Assembly: GCA_015143295.1 (NCBI GenBank)
Contig: CM026557.1
Location: forward strand, 33,055,965-33,119,964
DNA from: Tetracentron sinense
Taxonomy: Eukaryota > Streptophyta > Magnoliopsida > Trochodendrales > Trochodendraceae
Reading direction: 5' to 3'
DNA length: 64,000 nucleotides
This document shows, in pieces, positions 57,991 through 64,000 of this stretch. The notes beneath the pieces are model-generated. The model was not told where the DNA came from. It did not search any database and saw only the letters and a list, made by a program, of their open reading frames with translations. Within the stretch, counting starts at the first letter, position 1; each line of letters starts with the position of its first letter. The position numbers and the translations under genes were made by a program.

Positions 57991-58101
57991 AAAACCCCCA
58001 AATCCAATTTTTTTAAAACTTAAAACCTTCCCTCCTTTTTCTATTTCATTCCTCCAGCACCCAAATCCCCTTCAAATCTCTCAAAATCTTTCCCAAATCA
58101 T

Positions 58102-60066
58102 GTGAGAATGCCTCCCAAAACGAAGAATACTTCTATAGAGCCTCCAAGGAAGAAGCCACGCACTAACAAAGGCAAGGAGCCTGCTTTGAGTTCAACTCCA
58201 ACTCCAGTCAAGTTCAAAGAGGCCAAATATGAGAAGATCTTCAAGGATAAATTTTTACCTCGTCCCCCTCTGTATGGTAAAGTGTTCAACTTCCTTAATC
58301 TCTCTGCATTCGGATTAGAACTAATAAAAACCCTCTTTTCTGCCCTTAAATAGGACTCCTTCCTTGAATCCAACGAGATAATGTTTCCTGAGTTAGTTAG
58401 ATTGTTCTACATTCACTTCAATTTTGACCAATCTAAATCCATCATTACATCTTTTGTTTTAGGCAAAAACATCTCATTTCATCTCAACAAGTTGCACACA
58501 ATTTTAAAAATCCCTCAGTGCACTCTTTAGACCTTTGTGAATGGTCAGTGGACCAAGCATGAATGGTTTGATGTAGTAGAACCACTAAAAATGATGTGCA
58601 TTAGGTAAGACTTTACTACCCCTTTCCAACCCAAGGTCAAAGACCTAACCTTGACCTGTAGGCTAATTCACCACATTATCACCTATAATCTAGTGCCTAG
58701 AGCTGGTGGTAGAGAGTACCTTACCTATTTTGATGTATTCCTCATGTGGTGCATCTTAACCACCACACCCATTGATTTATCATACATCATTGCACACTGT
58801 TTGGATGATGCCTTCAAAAGGAAATTAGAGTGTCTTCCTTTTGGTCAGGCCCTGGCAAAAATCTTTAGATATTTCAATGTCCCTTTCTCTTCTCAAACAG
58901 ATTTTGTCATTGCAGATGACTCCTCCATCTACAATAAAGCCACAATTCAAAGAATGGGTTATATTTGGGATGAATCTCAGAAGATTTGGACTCCCAAATC
59001 CTCTGCTTCTCAGTCCTCCACTCTTCCTTCCTCCTCTTCTACTACCATACCACCTCCAGTCTCAGATTCCACTCCATCAATCTCTCCTACCATCTCTACT
59101 CTAGCACCTCCTCTTGCCTCTAATCCTCCTGCCGATCCTTCCTTGGATCAATCACCAGTTTCATCTCCTACCAGTGATCCCCTCTCTCCTCCTTCTCCCT
59201 TTAGAGCTTGACCTCCTCACTTTGAAGTTGGTGGCTCTTCTACTCGCCCTGAGCATCCTATCACACCTTCCATTTTTGATGATGTTCTCAGCCTCTTGAT
59301 GGGCAAGCTGGATTCCATCAGCACTGGTAAGATCAGTTTTCAAGCAGAAATAAGAGAGAAAATGGAGAACCAAAAAGCCCAAGCTCTTGGCCTGCAGACT
59401 GAGGTTAGGGACAGGATAGCCTACCTTGAGGGCTCCTCTGTTGACTTTATGGATGAGATGAGAGAGAGAATATCCTCACTAGAAGCCTCCATAGCTGCTG
59501 TCCATGAGAATTTGAAGGAGAAAGCTGATGCAACCTACTTAGTATTGGGAACTGTGAACATGGATACTGCAGTCACCAAAGATAGAGTTGATACTGTGAC
59601 TTCACTTCTTCAAAGGTTGGAAGGTGACCAGATGGAAGAGTTTATGAAGATAGGCAAAGTGTCAAGTGTAATCCAAGGCCAAGTAGACTCCTCTGCCCTT
59701 TAGTTGAAGACCCAGGGCAAGCTACTTCTAGATATGGCTAAGCAAGACTCTTTGTCAGCCACCATCACCCTAAGAGCCATATAAGAAATTAAGAAGATCA
59801 ACCACTTCCTAATCAGCTTGGCTACTAGAGACCCCTCTTCTCAAATCCCTCATTCTCCTGCTCCACCTTCAAAATCCAAGGGCAAGCAGCCCATGAAGCC
59901 CAAAGCAACCCCTTCCAAGGGTAATTCTAAGGGTGCTCCAATCATATCCCTTCCTTCTTCAGATGAAGATGAAGTTGTTCAAGACAATGAAGATGCAGAC
60001 CCTTCAAACAACATCTACACAAAAGTTGTAGATCTTATCAAGAAACAAAAGAATGATGGACTATAG
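58102..60066 (+). pseudogene. Extra (env-like/plant-transposon-protein-like) ORF of element G
   Basis: One frame of 655 codons with no frameshift and six premature stops (58351, 58528, 58606, 59209, 59701, 59782), ending TAG 60064. ATG at 58102 or 58108. N-terminus basic (PPRKKPRTNKGKEP, possible nuclear signal). The central domain includes LTCRLIHHIITYNLVPRAGG, YLTYFDVFLMWCILTT and LPFGQALAKIFRYFNVPF, as in the widespread plant transposon protein domain of unknown function. Then a Pro/Ser-rich region (about 58990-59205), a coiled-coil (about 59300-59690) and a Lys/Pro then acidic tail. SIRE elements carry such an ORF, sometimes called env-like. No clear membrane anchor was found, so an envelope role is doubtful. 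Confidence 0.75.
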
Positions 60067-60531
60067 CTGTTTTTGGAGTGTTTTCTTTTTTTGATCTTGC
60101 CATAGGGGGAGAATGGTAGATGTAATGAAATTTGATTTTAGATGTAATAAAATTTGACATATTTTTTATGATATGAAATGAGAATCATTTTTTTTTTTTA
60201 CACCTTTGGCAGTACATATACCAAATTCTCTTTGTTTATCTTTATGGAACTTTCTCTTGACTCTCAATTTAATTTTTAATTATCTTATTGAATATGTCAA
60301 AACAATTAATCTTGAAATTTATCTTTGTGGAACTTCTCTTGGTATTAAAACATGGTGATATGTCATATAAACCATCTAAAAATATGCATCCTAATAATAA
60401 TTGTGATTATTATTTTAAAATACATATGTTTAGGGGGAGCTTATCTCAAGGTTCTTATATAAAGCATGTTGTGAGGGAGAGCTCAACCCCATTTCATTAT
60501 ATTGTTATGTCATCATCAAAAAGGAGGAGAT

Positions 60532-61936
60532 TGTTAGCCTCAGGGTTAAAACCATAGGTACCCCTAATAATTTTGATAATAACATAATAATGAAATGAAG
60601 AATTTGGTTCTAAAAATCCTGTTTAAGTGCTTGATCATTTCCGAATATAAAGTTGATAGCCTCCAATTATGAAAAAATGAGGAAAGTTTACCCAAGAGGA
60701 AGTTCAATTCAATGTATTCAAGTTGAAGATTCAAGGTAAGACTATAGTCCAAGTCGGGTCCATTAAAGACAAAGGCAAGTCACAAGACCCAAGTCAAACC
60801 AAGATTAACTCTCAAGTAGCTTCAAATGTAATTTGTTTGAGAGTACCTAGGACTTATATAAGAAGTCCTCAAAAGAATGGAAAGTTGAAAAGCTAAAATT
60901 ATAGATTGACCATAGGAGCCTACGACACTTTTTGGAAATCATTCTAAGGCCCTAAGGGATCATAAAATCATGTTAAAACATTGTTAATTGACGTAGGGAA
61001 TCAATCCCATCTCTTTGGTCTGATACTAGAAAGAATTCAGAGTTTTTGTTTTGAATTCGTCGACGAATTCTCAGGATAGGCTGAATTCAGCGACAAAGTC
61101 ATGACAGTATTTTTGAAATTGCATTGTCTTCTGTATTCAGTGATAAATTCAAGTGGGAACCCCACTTCATCGATGAAATCAAGTCTAGAACTGAAAACTT
61201 GTTATAACGGCTAGTTTTCAAAGGGCTAAAATGCATTAAATGCTTCCTCAACGACATTATTGGATCAAATGTTATAAATGGAGTTCATTTATGAACTAAA
61301 AACAACTCTTGATCATAGTAATAACTTCTATTGATCATTCATTCATTGCTTTTGATTCCTCACTCACTCACATGCGTAGAAAATCCCCAAATATCTTTTG
61401 AGCTCATTTTACTCCAATTCATTTTGAGAGACTTTATTAGAGTTTGTATTTCACTCTTATCCAGCTCATTCAAGGAGCCTTTATTTTGGATTTTCGAATC
61501 CAAACTCATTTATTGAGGTCAGTCAAGAATCTAGGATTCTTGCACTGAAGCTATTGCTTCAGTTTTATCAACATAGGGTAGCACTCTTGAGAGATTTTAG
61601 CTCGGCCTAAAGGAGAGCTTATAAAGGTAATATCTCGACCTGTAAGAGAGATTGCAACGGTTTGGACTTCACCAGTGAAGGAGTTTGCGATTCAGGAATC
61701 GTGGTGAATCATTTAGTTGAAAGCTTGAGGTGGAGAGTAGGCTGGTTTGCTGAACCTCGTGAACAAATTCTGAGTTTGCACTCTGTTTATCTCTCTTCTT
61801 ATTTTTTACAATATTTCTATTGTTTAACTTGTTGCACATTTTATTTATTCCGTATCTTGAACTTATAGTTCATAAAATTTTAAATTTGTCATAGACCTTA
61901 TTCACCCCCCCTTTTATGGTCATTACTTGGCCAACA
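60532..61936 (+). repeat. 3' LTR of element G (1,405 bp)
   Basis: Near-identical to the 5' LTR, preceded by polypurine AAAAAGGAGGAGA. It carries the motif as a perfect 18-bp palindrome, GAATTCGTCGACGAATTC (61053-61070). Confidence 0.93.
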
Positions 61937-61941
61937 AATAC

Positions 61942-63303
61942 CATTGAAAAAAAAATGATAAAATAAGAGTGTATGCAAGCCCAGATTTAGTACGATACAC
62001 TTACTTAGGCACAATAAACAATCTTTGTGTCATTAAGACATCCTAATGAGTAAGGCCATACACACAAATTGAGATTGGATTAGAGCTAATTGCGAATGAA
62101 CTCAAAAGAATTCAATCACATATATGAAGATTGGAGGAGAGAAAAAAAATTGATTCTGAATTTTCTGTTTTTTTTTCCCTCTCCCTAAATCATTTGCGAC
62201 ACGTATTCGATTTGAAATCGCAATTGGCTATGATCCGATCTCACACAAATTGGCCTTCCGCCAGACCTATTTACGTACAATCTTGTTCTAAATTGTGAGT
62301 CTTGACCATGCTATATGACGCCTAGAAGACTAGGCCATTCACACAAACTAGGCTTACACGGTTACACCAGCCCTATTGAAGCACATGCTTGGTCTTAATA
62401 TTATTTCTCAATGCTATTATTGTTTTTTGGTTCGAAAAAAAACACAATAGCACTATTGGTCTTAAAGATAGGGGACATTAAATGGTGGGTCTATAGTCTC
62501 TAGACCATGCATACAGCCTGTACCACAAATTAGTTTTCGTGCATGACACCTAGGAAACATAGCAACGCAGAGCATATCCAATGCAGTCTCATTTCTTGTT
62601 TTATTGCTATATTATTGCATTGGAAAGAAAAAAATTGGTTTGGTTCCAATGTTAGCAAATAGGAGTGTTAAATTATAGCATGACACCACATTTGCACTCC
62701 AACAGTTAATTTTTTTTACCATTTGACCCTCTAATGATTATATTTGGTTTTTTCTTTTACTATTTTATCCTCCAACAGCTATAATTTTTTATCATTTACT
62801 CTCAAACGGTTATATTTGATTTTTTTCCTTTTCGCCCTTCAATGACTATTAATTATATTTTTAAATATTAAAAAAAAATAATTAAGGATGTGTGAATCTT
62901 AACTACAGTTAAGGGGTGTCAAAAGGGACACATGGCGACCTAGGGGTGATAACTAGATTTGCCTGTATAGGATTTGGTCTCATGAAAAAATATGTTGGTT
63001 TTAAAAAATATAATTAACACATACCATTGAACAGTCTGTGCCAAAATTTGATATTTTGACATTGATGTGTCAAATTTGAAATTAGTGCAATCAATTTGAC
63101 ACATGGCATTAGAGATGCTCTCACGCTATCAGCTTCTAAGCTGACCGTGTCGGCTCGATTTTCATTTCCTTTTAATGTAAGTGTAAACTTGGTCTCAATT
63201 ATTATTTATCAATGCGAGTATCGACCTTATTGATCTTAGAGCTTTAATATCTTAACAGATAATGGTCATTATATGGTGAGTCTTGGTTGAGAAAATGAAA
63301 AAT
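61942..63303. other. Right part of duplication copy 2, non-coding
   Basis: Matches copy 1 in blocks. It includes a half fold-back repeat (about 62870-62968, GGCGACCTAGGGGTG end) and AT-rich filler. No gene seen. Confidence 0.5.
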
Positions 63304-63491
63304 CTACCCTCCGAGGTGTAGCCCAGTGGTAGATAGACGAACCGTAGGCCCGGAGGTCTTGACATCAAAACTGGGCGCATCCGTGTTTACGATTGTCAGG
63401 GGGAGGGTATCCCCTAGTAGCATGTGGAGACTAGTCGTAGTCTCATGCTCCGGACACCCTACTTTTACCAAAAAAAAAAAGAAGAAAAAAC
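63304..63491 (+). mobile_element. SINE-like element with poly(A)
   Basis: GAGGTGTAGCCCAGTGGTAG fits the Pol III box A. A box-B-like GGTCTTGACATCAAAAC is about 35 bp further on, the body is about 120 bp with AGGGGGAGGGTATCCCC, and the tail is A-rich (63470-63490). About 185 bp, similar in layout to plant Au-type SINEs. Confidence 0.65.
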
Positions 63492-64000
63492 TAGATCCTG
63501 TCCAATTGCGATTGAATTGGCGAGAGTTCAATCACAACTTTTTTAACTGTCCTTTTAATCTAGTTAAGAAATTTTAACGGAGAATAAAAGGGACACATGT
63601 TGTCCTGTGGTGTAATTGAATTCTCCCGATTGAATATCATCCCAACTTTAAATTAAGTATATTAAAAATATGATGGGGCAGAACATTAGTGGATTTCCTT
63701 ACAACGGGCAAGGGCCTGGGACATGATTATTGGCCTAAGTTAGGTGTTTAATTAAAACATATTCAAATTTAAAACAATTCGGAGCTAGGGTTTTCTAGGG
63801 ATAGGCACCTACACTCCACAGGTAAAGTTAAATGAGCTCTCTACTTTGGCATTTCCTCCAACCTCCTTGTCTCTTTGTCCTTATTTAAGAAGATAGTACC
63901 AAATGTTTGGTTTCTGCTTTAAAAGAAAGCAGATTGTGTTTTGGACTCTTTTGAGACATTTCCTTGCAATTCTCACTCCCACCAACAAAGCAACAAAGCA
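63492..64000. other. Right-edge sequence, nothing assigned
   Basis: No supported coding region, RNA or repeat. TTATTTAAGAAG (about 63881) is TATA-like and may precede a gene outside the window, but this is speculative. Confidence 0.3.

Larger units (their letters stand above)
52297..61936 (+). mobile_element. SIRE-like Ty1/copia element G with extra ORF, integrase deleted
   Basis: Exact 5-bp target duplication AATAC (52292-52296, 61937-61941). LTRs 52297-53702 and 60532-61936, gag, protease remnant, RT, RNase H, extra ORF, polypurine tract. Large size and an ORF behind pol mark the SIRE/Maximus lineage. The integrase region is missing. Copy 1 of the duplication has the empty site near 45370. 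Confidence 0.93.
50115..63300. repeat. Segmental duplication, copy 2
   Basis: Collinear with copy 1: RNase H remnant (50122-50330), fold-back repeat (50455-50640), TCATTCGAATGGTTAG (52233), element G, CACAAATTGAGATTGG (62064), AGATAGGGGACATTAA (62464), TTGGTCTCAATTATTATT (63191). Element G, a hAT-like MITE and about 0.9 kb at 50760-51650 are absent from copy 1. Elements at 46392-47343 and 47581-48070 are absent here. Confidence 0.8.

Noticed and set aside
58102..60066. Calling the extra ORF of G a functional envelope protein
   Set aside because: No signal peptide, fusion segment or clear transmembrane anchor is visible, and six stops interrupt it. Only SIRE-like position and coiled-coil/proline-rich layout support the env-like name.

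Overview
This window is transposon-choked nuclear DNA of a flowering plant, probably a eudicot (inference). The evidence is nested LTR retrotransposons of four plant lineages (Tekay-like and chromodomain Ty3/gypsy, Tat/Ogre Ty3/gypsy, and Tork-like and SIRE-like Ty1/copia), tRNA-headed SINE-like copies, hAT-like MITEs, and fragments of two plant gene families with GT-AG splicing. No CRISPR, operon, organellar or rRNA/tRNA gene was recognised. Nearly every polyprotein frame carries stops or frameshifts, so almost all coding features are relics.

Layout. 1-8.66 kb: a minus-strand Tekay-like element (A) split by a 2.4 kb solo LTR with a clean CATAA target duplication, abutting head-to-head a 5'-truncated plus-strand relative (B) with a complete 2.39 kb 3' LTR. 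8.66-34.9 kb: a host locus with a GASA/snakin-type gene whose last cysteine-rich exon is cut by a Ty1/copia element (C, minus). C is itself split by a ~17 kb Tat/Ogre element (D, plus) with an extra ORF before gag, a candidate intron between protease and RT, two RNase H domains and a repeat-rich 3' UTR. About 3 kb downstream of the GASA end, 34.8-40.5 kb holds a LIM-domain gene exon cut by a complete chromodomain Ty3/gypsy element (H, plus).

41.2-63.3 kb: an old segmental duplication. Copy 1 (about 41.2-48.2 kb) and copy 2 (about 50.1-63.3 kb) share anonymous sequence and a copia RNase H remnant. After duplicating, each gained different insertions. Copy 1 took a 3.3 kb Tekay-type LTR (E) and two hAT-like elements. 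Copy 2 took a 471 bp hAT-like element with an exact 8-bp target duplication and a complete 9.64 kb SIRE-like Ty1/copia element (G) with an exact AATAC target duplication. G has lost its integrase but keeps a long extra ORF behind its own promoter-like module.

Most worth checking: (1) the module before the extra ORF of G uses the same palindromic motif family as the U3 of its LTRs, followed by a TATA box; (2) five LTR families carry family-specific palindrome clusters, upstream of TATA where a TATA is visible; (3) LTR E holds 12 tandem hairpin units whose stem arms co-vary; (4) LTR E is flanked by a 117-bp direct duplication plus 9 bp of microhomology instead of a 5-bp target duplication; (5) the Tat/Ogre candidate intron brings protease-side and RT frames into register; (6) both neighbouring host genes were hit inside coding sequence.
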